Source: Enterobacter cloacae subsp. cloacae ATCC 13047 (GTDB taxonomy: Bacteria; Pseudomonadota; Gammaproteobacteria; Enterobacterales; Enterobacteriaceae). From it: 64,000 bases of DNA. Position numbers and translations under genes: made by a program. The notes beneath the pieces are model-generated. The model was given only the letters and a program-made list of their open reading frames with translations. It ran no database searches and had not been told where the DNA came from. Shown here one piece after another: positions 55,291 through 64,000 of the stretch. Position 1 is the first letter of the stretch. Each line of letters begins with the position of its first letter. The stretch is from positions 3,906,001 through 3,970,000 of the forward strand of contig NC_014121.1 in NCBI RefSeq assembly GCF_000025565.1, read 5' to 3'.

Positions 55291-56136
55291 ATGTCCACCT
55301 CATATTTTGTCGCCGCCGACTGGCTGATTGAGCACGGCGACGATCCTGAAGTGCAGATTATTGACGCGCGTATGGCTCCTCCGGGCCAGGAGCATCGTGA
55401 CGTTCCCGGTGAATACCGCGTAGGGCACCTGCCGGGCGCGGTATTTTTTGATATCGAAACCCTCTCCGATCACACCTCCCCTCTGCCGCACATGCTGCCG
55501 CGCCCGGAAGCCTTCTCCGTGGCGATGCGCGAGCTGGGCATCAGCAAAGACAAACACCTCGTTGTTTATGATGAAGGTAACCTCTTCTCTGCCCCGCGCG
55601 CGTGGTGGATGCTGAAAAACTTCGGCGTCGAGAAAGTCTCGATTCTGGCGGGGGGGCTGGCTGGCTGGAAGCGCGACGAACTGCCGCTGCAGCAGGGGGA
55701 CGTGACGCTGCCGGAGGGGGATTTTGACGCGACGTTTGACGCAAATGTGGTGAAACGCCTGACCGACGTGCTGGTCGTCAGCCATGAAAACACTGCTCAA
55801 ATCGTCGATGCGCGTCCTGCCGCACGTTTTAACGCTGAAGCGGACGAACCTCGCCCTGGCCTGAAACGCGGACACATTCCGGGGGCGTTGAACGTGCCGT
55901 GGGGCGATCTGGTGTTTGAGGGCGAGCTGAAAACCACCGATGAGCTACGCGCGATTTTTGATCGTCAGGGCGTGGATTTACACCGTCCGATTATTGCCAG
56001 CTGCGGTTCCGGCGTAACGGCCTGCGTGGTGATCCTGGCGCTCGCCACGCTCGGCGTAAACGACGTCACGCTGTACGATGGTGCCTGGAGTGAGTGGGGT
56101 GCGCGGGACGACCTGCCGGTTGAACCCGCGAAATAA
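55291..56136 (+). CDS. sseA: 3-mercaptopyruvate sulfurtransferase
   Basis: Cytosolic enzyme of 281 residues moving sulfur from 3-mercaptopyruvate to cyanide or thiols. Two rhodanese domains, the second with the active loop CGSGVTAC (Cys238). The start MSTSYFVAADWLIEHG with GGAGG upstream was chosen over a longer frame. Its stop overlaps the start of the RpiR-type regulator (TAATG), so the regulator is translated with it. In E. coli sseA follows yfhM; here the alpha-glucoside genes lie between. Confidence 0.96.
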   Translation: MSTSYFVAADWLIEHGDDPEVQIIDARMAPPGQEHRDVPGEYRVGHLPGAVFFDIETLSDHTSPLPHMLPRPEAFSVAMRELGISKDKHLVVYDEGNLFSAPRAWWMLKNFGVEKVSILAGGLAGWKRDELPLQQGDVTLPEGDFDATFDANVVKRLTDVLVVSHENTAQIVDARPAARFNAEADEPRPGLKRGHIPGALNVPWGDLVFEGELKTTDELRAIFDRQGVDLHRPIIASCGSGVTACVVILALATLGVNDVTLYDGAWSEWGARDDLPVEPAK

Positions 56137-56906
56137 TGGATAACCGCCTGGCCACGCTGTTAACGCGCGGGGAATCGCTGACCCGCGCGGAATATCGCGT
56201 ACTCGCACATCTCACGGAGCATCCACTGCTGGTGGGCAACATCACGGTGCGGGAACTGGCGCAGGCGACATTTGTCTCTACCGCGACGATTATGCGGCTG
56301 TGTCAGAAGCTGGGGTTCAGCGGGTTTAGCGAGTTTATCTGGCACTGCAAACAGCTCCTCACCGACACGCCGCATATTACGACGCAAGGAAACGCCCTTC
56401 CGCAATTGCCCGCGCTGTTCAGCCAGTTTATTGCCAACTATCAGCAGACATTCCAGTGGGTGACCGATGAGAAGCGTCTGCAGTTTGCCGACCTGCTGCG
56501 TCACAAAGAGAGCTTCTTTCTCTACGGTGCCGGGTTTTCCTATCTGTTTGCCGAATACCTGACCAAAAAACTGCAGGTGCTGGGGAAAACGGCGTTTATC
56601 TCCGGGCCGGGTGACAGCCGGAACATCTTCCTCAGCAACGCCGCCCGTTATCAGGTATTTATTGCCGTCTCGCGCAGCGGCGAAACAGAGCAGGTGCTGG
56701 ATAAAGCGCGGATCGCCAAAAACGTCGGGATGACGATTGTCGCGTTTACCCGCGCCTCGGCCAATACGCTGGCGGGCATGGCGGACGTGCACTTCGCTCT
56801 CTATGACGAGGCGGTGCATTACGCCGCGGAAGCCGCAGGGGTGACGTCGTTTGAGTCGAATCTGGTACTGCTGATGGATTTACTGCTGCTGGAAGCAACG
56901 GGGTGA
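56136..56906 (+). CDS. RpiR/MurR-family regulator, probably of the alpha-glucoside genes
   Basis: Sugar-phosphate-responsive transcription factor of 256 residues. The N-terminal helix-turn-helix (NITVRELAQATFVSTATIMRL, about 35-55) and the C-terminal SIS domain (SFFLYGAGFSYLFAEYL near 126-142, FIAVSRSGETEQVLDKAR) are clear. GlvR-type RpiR proteins control alpha-glucoside PTS genes, and this is the only regulator nearby; the assignment is an inference. Its coupling to sseA is unusual. The stop lies 17 bp from that of convergent sseB. Confidence 0.82.
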   Translation: MDNRLATLLTRGESLTRAEYRVLAHLTEHPLLVGNITVRELAQATFVSTATIMRLCQKLGFSGFSEFIWHCKQLLTDTPHITTQGNALPQLPALFSQFIANYQQTFQWVTDEKRLQFADLLRHKESFFLYGAGFSYLFAEYLTKKLQVLGKTAFISGPGDSRNIFLSNAARYQVFIAVSRSGETEQVLDKARIAKNVGMTIVAFTRASANTLAGMADVHFALYDEAVHYAAEAAGVTSFESNLVLLMDLLLLEATG

Positions 56907-56923
56907 CAGTCACCCCGCTGTAA

Positions 56924-57700
56924 TCAGATGACGCGGTTGGTTTTGAGATCGCGCAGGAAACCGCCCCAGCGACGCTCATAAAACGGTGTGATGTGCTCGG
57001 TAATAAAGTGGCTGATGCCCTTCTCACCGTTCTTCACCTGGCAGATATCAATTGGCTCATCGCCCGGCAACGTATCGGTGGCCACGCTGCCCGCCGCCTG
57101 GATGATTTCATCGATATCGCCGTCAGCTTCAATCCCAATCAACAGTACCGGCTGTTCATCCGCTTGCTCTTTAATCGAACAGAGGAACGCGCGCCGTACC
57201 GGCTTCAGGGTTTTGAACAACGTGGTCAGGGAATCGATCATCTGCGCTGGTGGTTCGGCCACTTCAGAGAGCAGCAGCGTTTCGCCCCCTTCCAGCACTT
57301 CCTGGGTACTGAGCGGGTTACCCTCTTCACCAATCAGATGGCTGATTTCACGCGGCGTGAACTCTTTCCCGGTCGGCAGTTTCGCATTAAGGAACAGCGT
57401 CTGGCCCAGCGTCATTTCGAACAGCGTGCGTACCGGCATCACCACGAACGCCTGTTCGTCTTCAACGGCGGTCTGTAGCGCTTCCAGCGAGGTAAAGAAC
57501 GGGATCACCGAGGTGCCGTCGTCTTTCTCCCAGTGCAGCAGATCCAGCGCGCTGTCTTCAACAACCTGCTCACCTTCCGCCGCGGTTCCTGGCACCCAGA
57601 CGGTGGATTCCAGCAGCGTGCGGAAAAATGCCGGACGGTGGGCGGGCTCGGTCGCCGCCTGTTCCAGCAGGGTTTCTAATTCGTTTTTGGTTTCGGACAT
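56924..57700 (-). CDS. sseB: Enhanced serine sensitivity protein SseB
   Basis: A 258-residue cytosolic protein of the SseB family; overexpression makes E. coli serine sensitive, and the molecular role is unknown. N-terminal SseB domain (VWVPGTAAEGEQVVED and the LFLNAKLPTGKEFTPREI segment) and C-terminal SseB_C domain (FHL-free, PIDICQVKNGEKGISHF) are both full length. It follows the E. coli order sseA-sseB-pepB apart from the inserted regulator. Convergent with that regulator. Confidence 0.94.
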   Translation of the reverse strand: MSETKNELETLLEQAATEPAHRPAFFRTLLESTVWVPGTAAEGEQVVEDSALDLLHWEKDDGTSVIPFFTSLEALQTAVEDEQAFVVMPVRTLFEMTLGQTLFLNAKLPTGKEFTPREISHLIGEEGNPLSTQEVLEGGETLLLSEVAEPPAQMIDSLTTLFKTLKPVRRAFLCSIKEQADEQPVLLIGIEADGDIDEIIQAAGSVATDTLPGDEPIDICQVKNGEKGISHFITEHITPFYERRWGGFLRDLKTNRVI

Positions 57701-57724
57701 AACAATTCCAGATGTCGAATTTTC

Positions 57725-57802
57725 CCCTCACCCCGGCCCTCTCCCTCAAGGGAGAGGGAGCAAACCATCCCCTCTCCCCGTGGGAGAGGGTTAGGGTGAG
57801 GG
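57725..57802. repeat. Nested palindromic repeat element
   Basis: Outer arms CCCTCACCC (57725-57733) and GGGTGAGGG (57794-57802) enclose two hairpins, CCCTCTCCCT-CA-AGGGAGAGGG (57737-57758) and CCCTCTCCC-CGT-GGGAGAGGG (57770-57790). It resembles the intergenic palindromic repeats scattered in enterobacterial genomes and could act as a transcript end. Confidence 0.75.
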
Positions 57803-57811
57803 CAAAAAGCA

Positions 57812-59098
57812 TTACTCAGCCGTCAGCAGGTTCGCCACGGTACGCACGCCCAGGCCGGTCGCGCCCGCAGACCACTGCTCAACTGCCGCTTTACGGTAGG
57901 TTGCGGAGCAGTCGATATGCAGCCAGCCTTCGTGATAGTTCTCAACGAAGTGGGACAGGAAGCCTGCTGCGGTGCTTGCACCCGCCGGGTATGCCGCGCT
58001 CGCGGTGTTGTTCAGTTCGGCAAAATTTGACGGCAGCTGGCTGCGGTGGAACTCCGCCAGCGGCAGACGCCAGAACGGTTCGTTTTCTGCCGCAGCACTT
58101 GCCAGCAGGCGGGCCGCCAGCTTGTCGTCAAAGCTGAACAGCGCATGGTAGTCGTTACCCAGCGCCGTTTTTGCCGCGCCGGTCAGGGTGGCCATATCGA
58201 TAATCAACTCTGGCTTCTGGGCAGAAGCGTCGATCAGGCCATCAGCCAGCACCAGACGGCCTTCTGCATCGGTGTTCATCACTTCAACATTTTTGCCGTT
58301 GCGGTAGCGAATGATGTCGCCGAGCTTGAAGGCATTACCGCTTACCATGTTGTCAGCGCAGCACAGGTACAGCTTCACGCGTTTTTTCAGGCCACGGGTA
58401 ATCGCAAACGCCAGCGCACCAGTGATGGTTGCCGCCCCGCCCATGTCGGATTTCATGGAGTCCATGAACGCGCTCTGCTTCAGGCTGTAGCCACCGGTAT
58501 CGAAGGTGATACCTTTCCCGACCAGGCAGGCAAATACTGGCGCGTCTTTATCGCCGGTTGGGTTGTAGTCCAGCGCCAGCAGCACCGGTGGACGCTCAGA
58601 GCCACGACCCACGGTGTGAATGCCCATGTAGTTCTGCTCGCGCAGGTCTTCACCTTTGGTGATGCGATAAGACATGTTGTCGCCGGCCACGCCGCACAAC
58701 AGGTCAACGGCGCGCTGTGCCAGCTGTTCCGGCCCCAGCTCTTCTGCCGGTGCGTTAATGGTGTCACGTACCCAGTCGATAATGGTCAGGCGGCTTTCCA
58801 GCTCTTTTTGACCGGCTTCGTCAAGGTTGGCCCACTCAATTTTACGGGTGCCTTTTGGCCCTTTATAACCGGCCCAGAACGCCCAGCTGCGGTCGGTGTC
58901 CCAGCCCTCGCCTGCCAGAGAGACATGCTTAATGCCGAGCCCATCAATTTTACGCGCGGCGCGCTGGATCAGGCCCAGATCGTCGTTGCCCGTCAGGTGC
59001 AGGGTAATACCGTCGTTGTTGATACTGTAAGTGGCTTTTTCGCCCCAACGCGCATCGGCGGGTTGCGTAGAGAGCGTAATCTTCATCGCTTCGGTCAT
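57812..59098 (-). CDS. pepB: Peptidase B (leucyl aminopeptidase family M17)
   Basis: Broad-specificity cytosolic aminopeptidase of 428 residues. The M17 signature [12 protein letters not shown] is present, with metal ligands in [15 protein letters not shown] and [11 protein letters not shown]. Length and sequence fit E. coli PepB. The start [11 protein letters not shown] was chosen; seven upstream residues are not family-like. It is the distal gene of the isc operon, after iscX. Confidence 0.97.
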   Translation of the reverse strand: MTEAMKITLSTQPADARWGEKATYSINNDGITLHLTGNDDLGLIQRAARKIDGLGIKHVSLAGEGWDTDRSWAFWAGYKGPKGTRKIEWANLDEAGQKELESRLTIIDWVRDTINAPAEELGPEQLAQRAVDLLCGVAGDNMSYRITKGEDLREQNYMGIHTVGRGSERPPVLLALDYNPTGDKDAPVFACLVGKGITFDTGGYSLKQSAFMDSMKSDMGGAATITGALAFAITRGLKKRVKLYLCCADNMVSGNAFKLGDIIRYRNGKNVEVMNTDAEGRLVLADGLIDASAQKPELIIDMATLTGAAKTALGNDYHALFSFDDKLAARLLASAAAENEPFWRLPLAEFHRSQLPSNFAELNNTASAAYPAGASTAAGFLSHFVENYHEGWLHIDCSATYRKAAVEQWSAGATGLGVRTVANLLTAE

Positions 59099-59151
59099 TT
59101 TATTTATCCTTATTAGCAAACGGGCCGCCTGAAGGCAGCCCGTTACGTGAT

Positions 59152-59352
59152 TTACTCTGCTTCATCTAACCAGACTAACAGAATCGCCTCCAGAATTTTT
59201 TCATTGGATGCGTTGGGATCGTCGTCAAAATCCTCTAAATCGCAGATCCACTGATGCATATCGGTGAAGCGTACGGTTTTTGGATCGAGATCCGGGTTAG
59301 CGTCGTAGAGCGCTTCGCCGATTTCACGGCTGTCTGTCCACTTCAGTCCCAT
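59152..59352 (-). CDS. iscX: Fe-S cluster assembly protein IscX
   Basis: Small acidic protein of 66 residues that binds IscS and iron and modulates cluster assembly. [17 protein letters not shown] and the [11 protein letters not shown] acidic helix are typical. Directly after fdx (1 bp) in the isc operon. Confidence 0.97.
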   Translation of the reverse strand: MGLKWTDSREIGEALYDANPDLDPKTVRFTDMHQWICDLEDFDDDPNASNEKILEAILLVWLDEAE

Positions 59353-59353
59353 A

Positions 59354-59689
59354 TTAATGCTCGCGTGCGTGGTTGATGGTGTAGCGTGGGAACTCCACGA
59401 CCAGATCTTCGTCGGTCACCGCTGCCTGGCAGCTTAAGCGGCTGTCGGGCTCCAGACCCCATGCTTTATCCAGCATGTCATCTTCGTCTTCGGTGCTCTC
59501 GGCAAGCGAGTCGAAACCTTCACGCACGATGCAGTGGCATGTTGTGCAGGCACAGGATTTTTCACAGGCGTGTTCCACTTCGATACCTGCACGCAGGGCA
59601 ACATCGAGAATGGTTTCACCGGTCTTCGCTTCCAGAACAGCGCCATCCGGACAGAGGTCCGCATGAGGCAAAATAACAATCTTTGGCAT
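59354..59689 (-). CDS. fdx: Adrenodoxin-type [2Fe-2S] ferredoxin
   Basis: Electron donor for iron-sulfur cluster synthesis, 111 residues. Cluster ligands are in [14 protein letters not shown] (near 42-51 for the first three) and SRLSCQAA (near 87). One base separates its start from the hscA stop. Confidence 0.98.
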   Translation of the reverse strand: MPKIVILPHADLCPDGAVLEAKTGETILDVALRAGIEVEHACEKSCACTTCHCIVREGFDSLAESTEDEDDMLDKAWGLEPDSRLSCQAAVTDEDLVVEFPRYTINHAREH

Positions 59690-59690
59690 A

Positions 59691-61541
59691 TTAAACCTCG
59701 TCCACGGACTGGCCTTTCAGCGCGACGCGGACAGATTTGTCCATGCGGCGAGCAGCAAAGTCCTGGGTTTGTTTATCAACGTTTTTAATGGCTTCTTCTA
59801 TTGCATCAGCGTCATTGCCCTGGGCGACCACGCTTAAGTGCGCAGCAGCCTCGTCAATCACCTGACGCTCAGCGGCGCTTAACAGCGCGGCATCGGCAGC
59901 GAGCGCGCCGTTCAGGCTTTCCAGCACGCGTGCGGCTTCCACTTTTTGTTCGGCCAGCATACGCGCCTTCACATCCTGCTCGGCGTAGCTCATTGAGTCC
60001 TGAATCATGGAGGCGATTTCGCCATCGGTCAGGCCGTAGGACGGCTTCACCTGAATGGACGATTCGACACCAGTCGATTTTTCCATCGCCGTGACGCTCA
60101 GCAGGCCGTCTGCATCCACCTGGAAGGTGACGCGAATATGCGCCCCGCCCGCAGGCAGCGCCGGAATGCCCCGCAGCGCAAAGCGCGCCAGCGAGCGGCA
60201 GTCCTGCACCAGTTCGCGTTCGCCCTGCATCACGTGAATGGACATGGCCGTCTGACCGTCTTTAAAGGTAGTGAACTCCTGCGCACGTGCCACCGGAATG
60301 GTGGTGTTGCGCGGAATGACTTTCTCCACCAGTCCGCCCATGGTCTCTAACCCCAGCGACAGCGGGATAACGTCCAGCAGCAGCATTTCACTGTCCGGCT
60401 TGTTGCCGACCAGAATATCCGCCTGAATCGCCGCGCCCACGGCAACCACTTTGTCCGGGTCAATGGAGGTCAGCGGCGTGCGGCCAAAAAATTCGCCTAC
60501 ACGCTCACGCACCAACGGTACGCGGGTGGAACCACCCACCATGACCACTTCCAGCACTTCATCCGCCTCAACGCCGGCATCTTTCAGCGCACGACGGCAG
60601 GCTAACAGCGTGCGTTTCACCAGGGGGGCGATCAGATCGTTAAACTGTTCACGGGCAATCTCACCCTGCCAGCCCGCCACGTTCACACTGACTGACTCAG
60701 CATCGCTTAGCGCAATTTTGGCCTCGATGGCCGCATCCAGCAGTTCACGCTGTACGCGCGCATCGCTGCGATCGCTGATACCCGCCTGCTCGCGAATGTA
60801 ATCCGCCAGCAGATGGTCAAAGTCATCGCCGCCCAGCGCGGAGTCCCCGCCGGTCGCCAGCACTTCAAACACCCCACGGCTTAAGCGCAGGATCGAGATA
60901 TCAAAGGTACCGCCGCCGAGATCGTAAACCGCAATCACCCCTTCCTGACCGGAGTCGAGGCCGTAGGCAATCGCTGCCGCTGTCGGTTCGTTCAGCAGGC
61001 GCAGCACGTGCAGGCCCGCCAGACGCGCGGCGTCTTTGGTGCCCTGACGCTGTGCGTCATCAAAGTAAGCCGGAACGGTAATCACCACACCGTCTAAATC
61101 GCCGCCGAGCGTTGCCGTCGCACGCTCCGCCAACGCTTTTAGGATGTCAGCGGATACGCGAATTGGGTTCAGCAGCCCGGCCGCAGTCGCAATCATCGGC
61201 AGGCCGTTTTCACTGGCCTGCAGCTGATACGGCAGATGGGGGTAACGGGTCTGAATATCGGCCAGCGAGCGGCCCATCATCCGCTTAACGGAGCTGATGG
61301 TATTCGCCGGATCGCGCGCGGCGTTAGCGCGGGCATCAAAGCCCACCGCGTGGCCCTGCTGCTGGTAGTGGACCACGGAAGGCAGCAGATGGCGGCCCTG
61401 CTCGTCAGCCAGCGTCTCCGCCTGGCCGCTACGCACGGTTGCCACGAGGGAATTGGTGGTGCCGAGATCAATACCCACCGCCAGACGACGCTGGTGCGGT
61501 GCGGCACTTAAGCCAGGCTCACTAATTTGTAATAAGGCCAT
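59691..61541 (-). CDS. hscA: Fe-S assembly Hsp70 chaperone HscA
   Basis: Specialised Hsp70 of 616 residues that, with HscB, releases clusters from IscU. The ATPase domain opens with [15 protein letters not shown] (near 22-36), with the second phosphate motif [14 protein letters not shown] near 196-209; a substrate-binding domain recognises the LPPVK motif of IscU. The full-length C-terminal lid is present. Between hscB and fdx in the isc operon. Confidence 0.98.
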   Translation of the reverse strand: MALLQISEPGLSAAPHQRRLAVGIDLGTTNSLVATVRSGQAETLADEQGRHLLPSVVHYQQQGHAVGFDARANAARDPANTISSVKRMMGRSLADIQTRYPHLPYQLQASENGLPMIATAAGLLNPIRVSADILKALAERATATLGGDLDGVVITVPAYFDDAQRQGTKDAARLAGLHVLRLLNEPTAAAIAYGLDSGQEGVIAVYDLGGGTFDISILRLSRGVFEVLATGGDSALGGDDFDHLLADYIREQAGISDRSDARVQRELLDAAIEAKIALSDAESVSVNVAGWQGEIAREQFNDLIAPLVKRTLLACRRALKDAGVEADEVLEVVMVGGSTRVPLVRERVGEFFGRTPLTSIDPDKVVAVGAAIQADILVGNKPDSEMLLLDVIPLSLGLETMGGLVEKVIPRNTTIPVARAQEFTTFKDGQTAMSIHVMQGERELVQDCRSLARFALRGIPALPAGGAHIRVTFQVDADGLLSVTAMEKSTGVESSIQVKPSYGLTDGEIASMIQDSMSYAEQDVKARMLAEQKVEAARVLESLNGALAADAALLSAAERQVIDEAAAHLSVVAQGNDADAIEEAIKNVDKQTQDFAARRMDKSVRVALKGQSVDEV

Positions 61542-61555
61542 AATTGCTTCCGAAA

Positions 61556-62071
61556 TTAAAAATCGAGCAGCTTTTCTTCGAGTTGTTCAGCACTGCTTCG
61601 CAGTTTATCGAGAAAACGGAGTTTGCGCACAGTGTCTGCCGCCACGTCCCAGGTCTCGTTGTTCAGTTGTGCCACCATCTGCTGATGGCGGGTATCAAAC
61701 ATGCCCTTCACGCGCGTGATGAACCCTTCCAGACGCGCTTCGTCTTTGGCCTGTTCAATCTCATCCAGCTCTTCGCGAAGCGTAAGCTGTTCCATCAGAA
61801 ACGCCGTGTCGCGTACGGTGTGTTGTTCGCTCGCCAGATCAAAGCCGTGGAGCGAAAGCAGATATTCTGCACGCGCCAGCGGATGGCGCAGCGTCTGCCA
61901 GGCCTGGTTGATGGTCGCGGATTGCGACACCGCAGCCAGTTGTTCAGCCTGAGTACCGCTGGCGAATTTGTCCGGATGATACTGACGCTGCAGGTCCTGA
62001 AAACGGATCGTCAGCGCCTGGAGATCAATCGGGTATTGAGTGGGTAAACCGAAGAGAGTGAAGTAATCCAT
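61556..62071 (-). CDS. hscB: Fe-S assembly J-protein co-chaperone HscB
   Basis: Type III J-domain protein of 171 residues that brings IscU to HscA and stimulates its ATPase. The HPD motif is at 32-34 ([10 protein letters not shown]), and the C-terminal helical domain (about 85-171) binds IscU. 14 bp before hscA. Confidence 0.98.
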   Translation of the reverse strand: MDYFTLFGLPTQYPIDLQALTIRFQDLQRQYHPDKFASGTQAEQLAAVSQSATINQAWQTLRHPLARAEYLLSLHGFDLASEQHTVRDTAFLMEQLTLREELDEIEQAKDEARLEGFITRVKGMFDTRHQQMVAQLNNETWDVAADTVRKLRFLDKLRSSAEQLEEKLLDF

Positions 62072-62099
62072 AACAATCTCAGGGGTAGCCTGTTAGAAC

Positions 62100-62137
62100 A
62101 AACCCCACGCGTAGCGAATAAAGCCACGGTGGGGTTT
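62100..62137 (-). terminator. Hairpin between iscA and hscB
   Basis: AAACCCCAC and GTGGGGTTT form a 9-bp stem with a 20-base loop, starting 14 bp after the iscA stop. It may reduce transcription into hscBA or protect the iscSUA message. Confidence 0.6.
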
Positions 62138-62151
62138 CGGATGACGCGCGA

Positions 62152-62475
62152 TTAAACGTGGAAGCTTTCGCCGCAACCACACTCGTCTTTGACGTTCGGG
62201 TTCGTGAATTTGAACCCTTCGTTCAGGCCTTCTTTTACAAAGTCCAGCTGAGTGCCGTTGAGGAATTGCAGGCTTTTGCCATCGACCACCACCTTCACGC
62301 CCTTGTCTTCAAACACAGTGTCATCGGACGCTGGTTCGTCAACAAACTCCAGTACGTAAGCCATACCAGAACAGCCGGAGGTACGTACGCCCAGTCGCAG
62401 GCCAAAGCCTTTACCACGGTTCGCCAGAAAAGAGCTTACTCGCGCGGCAGCGCTGTCGCTAAGGGTAATCGACAT
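62152..62475 (-). CDS. iscA: A-type Fe-S carrier IscA
   Basis: Iron-sulfur carrier or iron donor of 107 residues. The three ligands are in [10 protein letters not shown] (Cys35) and [11 protein letters not shown] (Cys99, Cys101). The start [10 protein letters not shown], two codons inside the longest frame, matches E. coli. 13 bp after iscU. Confidence 0.98.
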   Translation of the reverse strand: MSITLSDSAAARVSSFLANRGKGFGLRLGVRTSGCSGMAYVLEFVDEPASDDTVFEDKGVKVVVDGKSLQFLNGTQLDFVKEGLNEGFKFTNPNVKDECGCGESFHV

Positions 62476-62488
62476 ACTCAAACCTCAA

Positions 62489-62875
62489 TTATTTTGCTTC
62501 ACGTTTGCTTTTGTAATCCGCAATGGCGGCTTTGATCGCGTCTTCTGCCAGGATAGAACAGTGAATTTTCACCGGTGGCAGTTCGAGTTCTTCAGCAATA
62601 TCCGTGTTCTTGATTGCCTGTGCTTCGTCCAGAGACTTGCCCTTCACCCACTCGGTGACCAGGGAGCTGGAGGCGATAGCGGAACCGCAGCCGTAGGTCT
62701 TGAAGCGCGCGTCTTCAATGATACCTTCATTGTTGACTTTAATCTGCAACTTCATCACGTCGCCACAAGCTGGCGCGCCAACCATACCGCTACCTACGCT
62801 CTCGTCGCTGTTGTCAAAAGAGCCAACGTTGCGCGGGTTCTCGTAATGATCGATTACTTTTTCGCTGTATGCCAT
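62489..62875 (-). CDS. iscU: Fe-S cluster scaffold IscU
   Basis: Scaffold on which clusters are built with sulfur from IscS, 128 residues. Ligands Cys37 (GAPACGD), Cys63 (YGCGSA) and Cys106 (KIHCSI) are present, as is the HscA recognition motif ELPPVKIH. 24 bp after iscS. Confidence 0.98.
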   Translation of the reverse strand: MAYSEKVIDHYENPRNVGSFDNSDESVGSGMVGAPACGDVMKLQIKVNNEGIIEDARFKTYGCGSAIASSSLVTEWVKGKSLDEAQAIKNTDIAEELELPPVKIHCSILAEDAIKAAIADYKSKREAK

Positions 62876-62899
62876 GATTGAATTCTCCTTATGTACCGA

Positions 62900-64000
62900 T
62901 TAGTGATGTGACCATTCAATGCTGTTCAGATCCACGCCCTGCTTGAACATTTCCCACAGTGGAGAAAGGTCACGCAGACGGCCGATGGAGTTGCGAACCA
63001 GCTTGATGGTGTAGTCAATCTCTTCTTCGGTAGTGAAACGACCTAAAGAGAAACGGATAGAGCTGTGTGCCAGCTCGTCAGTCATACCCAGCGCGCGCAG
63101 CACGTAGGATGGCTCAAGGCTTGCAGATGTACAGGCAGAACCGGAAGAGACCGCCAGGTCTTTCAGCGCCATGATCAGCGATTCGCCTTCAACATAGTTG
63201 AAGCTCACGTTGAGGATGTTGGGTGCGCCCTGCTCGAGATCGCCGTTCAGATACACTTCTTCCATATCTTTCACGCCGTCCCACAGACGGTTACGGAGCG
63301 TGCGCAGGCGCGCCATCTCGGTTTCCATCTCTTCTTTCGCAATGCGGTAAGCTTCGCCCATGCCCACAATCTGGTGAACAGGCAGCGTACCGGAACGCAT
63401 GCCGCGCTCGTGTCCGCCACCGTGCATCTGCGCTTCAATGCGGATACGTGGTTTACGACGAACATACAGCGCGCCAATGCCTTTCGGGCCATAGATTTTG
63501 TGGCCGGAGAAGGACATCAGGTCGACTTTCAGCTGGCTCAGGTCGATAGGCAGTTTGCCCACGCTCTGGGTCGCATCAACGTGATAGATGATGCCGCGCG
63601 CACGGCACATTTCGCCGATGGTCGCAATATCCTGCACCACGCCGATTTCGTTGTTTACATGCATGATGGAAACCAGGATGGTGTCATCACGCATCGCCGC
63701 TTCGAGCTCTTTCAGGTCAATAATACCGTTGCTCTGTGGCGCCAGGTAAGTGACTTCAAAGCCTTCACGCTCGAGCTGACGGCAGGTGTCCAGCACAGCT
63801 TTATGTTCGGTTTTGCTGGTGATGATGTGCTTGCCTTTTTTCTGATAAAAGTTGGCTGCACCTTTGATCGCCAGGTTGTCGGATTCGGTCGCACCGGAGG
63901 TGAACACAATCTCACGCGGGTCGGCACCCACAAGGTCAGCAATCTGATTACGGGCGATATCCACCGCCTCTTCAGCATGCCAGCCAAAACGGTGTGAACG
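62900..64000 (-). CDS. iscS: Cysteine desulfurase IscS, N-terminus outside the window
   Basis: PLP enzyme that supplies sulfur from cysteine for clusters and tRNA thiolation. The frame is open to the right edge, giving 366 of about 404 residues; the first 38 or so lie beyond base 64000. It starts here at [13 protein letters not shown]. The PLP lysine is in [12 protein letters not shown] and the persulfide cysteine in [16 protein letters not shown]. The end EWSHH differs from E. coli only slightly. It leads iscU-iscA-hscB-hscA-fdx-iscX-pepB; iscR and the promoter are outside the window. Confidence 0.98.
   Translation of the reverse strand, partial: RSHRFGWHAEEAVDIARNQIADLVGADPREIVFTSGATESDNLAIKGAANFYQKKGKHIITSKTEHKAVLDTCRQLEREGFEVTYLAPQSNGIIDLKELEAAMRDDTILVSIMHVNNEIGVVQDIATIGEMCRARGIIYHVDATQSVGKLPIDLSQLKVDLMSFSGHKIYGPKGIGALYVRRKPRIRIEAQMHGGGHERGMRSGTLPVHQIVGMGEAYRIAKEEMETEMARLRTLRNRLWDGVKDMEEVYLNGDLEQGAPNILNVSFNYVEGESLIMALKDLAVSSGSACTSASLEPSYVLRALGMTDELAHSSIRFSLGRFTTEEEIDYTIKLVRNSIGRLRDLSPLWEMFKQGVDLNSIEWSHH

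Noticed and set aside
58046..59116. Plus-strand frame of 356 codons opposite pepB
   Set aside because: Shadow of pepB; no recognisable domain.

Overview
The window is chromosomal DNA of an enterobacterium, most like Enterobacter (E. cloacae complex). The right two thirds follow the conserved order guaA-guaB-xseA ... der-bamB-yfgM-hisS-ispG-rodZ-rlmN-ndk ... pbpC-yfhM ... sseA-sseB-pepB-isc, with proteins very close to their E. coli homologues. Between these core genes sit loci that E. coli K-12 lacks: a protealysin/emfourin pair, a POT-family peptide transporter, a four-gene DMSO-reductase-like operon and an alpha-glucoside PTS locus. The genus is an inference from this gene content.

Bases 1-21440 are an integrated mobile island ending at the 3' end of guaA; its other end is outside the window. 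From memory it resembles the GIsul2 family of guaA-specific elements. From the guaA side leftwards it carries a tyrosine integrase (19933-21135), an AlpA-type regulator, IncQ-type RepA helicase and RepC initiator, an IncQ-like origin region (iterons, hairpins, paired inverted repeats), an IncP-type oriT with a recognisable nic region near 17022, a ribbon-helix-helix protein, and a trbJ-lipoprotein-trbL cassette followed by two small unknown genes. Then comes an arsenic operon (arsR-arsH-arsC-acr3) with an antitoxin-like gene behind it, and at the left edge a serine recombinase. No relaxase, coupling protein or secretion ATPase is visible, so the island looks mobilisable rather than self-transmissible on the part seen.

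A complete Tn5053-type mercury transposon (631-10404) is inserted 80 bp upstream of the serine recombinase and is flanked by the 5-bp duplication AATGC. It holds merR / merTPFADE and tniR-tniQ-tniB-tniA. Inside it, an IS5075/IS4321-type IS110-family element (about 717-2042) has split a relic Tn21-type 38-bp terminal repeat. Without the IS the transposon is about 8.45 kb, the length I recall for Tn5053. This gives a three-layer nest: IS in transposon in island in guaA.

The chromosomal part (21439-64000) holds purine synthesis (guaBA behind a PurR-type promoter), exonuclease VII large subunit, an MFS transporter, protealysin with its inhibitor, a peptide transporter, the der-to-ndk housekeeping block, the dms-like operon behind a perfect FNR box (44684-44697), the pbpC/yfhM peptidoglycan-macroglobulin pair, the alpha-glucoside PTS and GH4 phosphoglucosidase with sseA and an RpiR regulator, and the isc iron-sulfur cluster operon, cut inside iscS at the right edge.

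The observations most worth following are the trbJ/lipoprotein/trbL cassette (a possible remodelling of a helper's mating pore) and the C-terminal tail shared by TrbJ and the lipoprotein, the IncP oriT beside an IncQ replicon in an integrated element, and a candidate guide RNA in the IS with a 10-nt match to its target.
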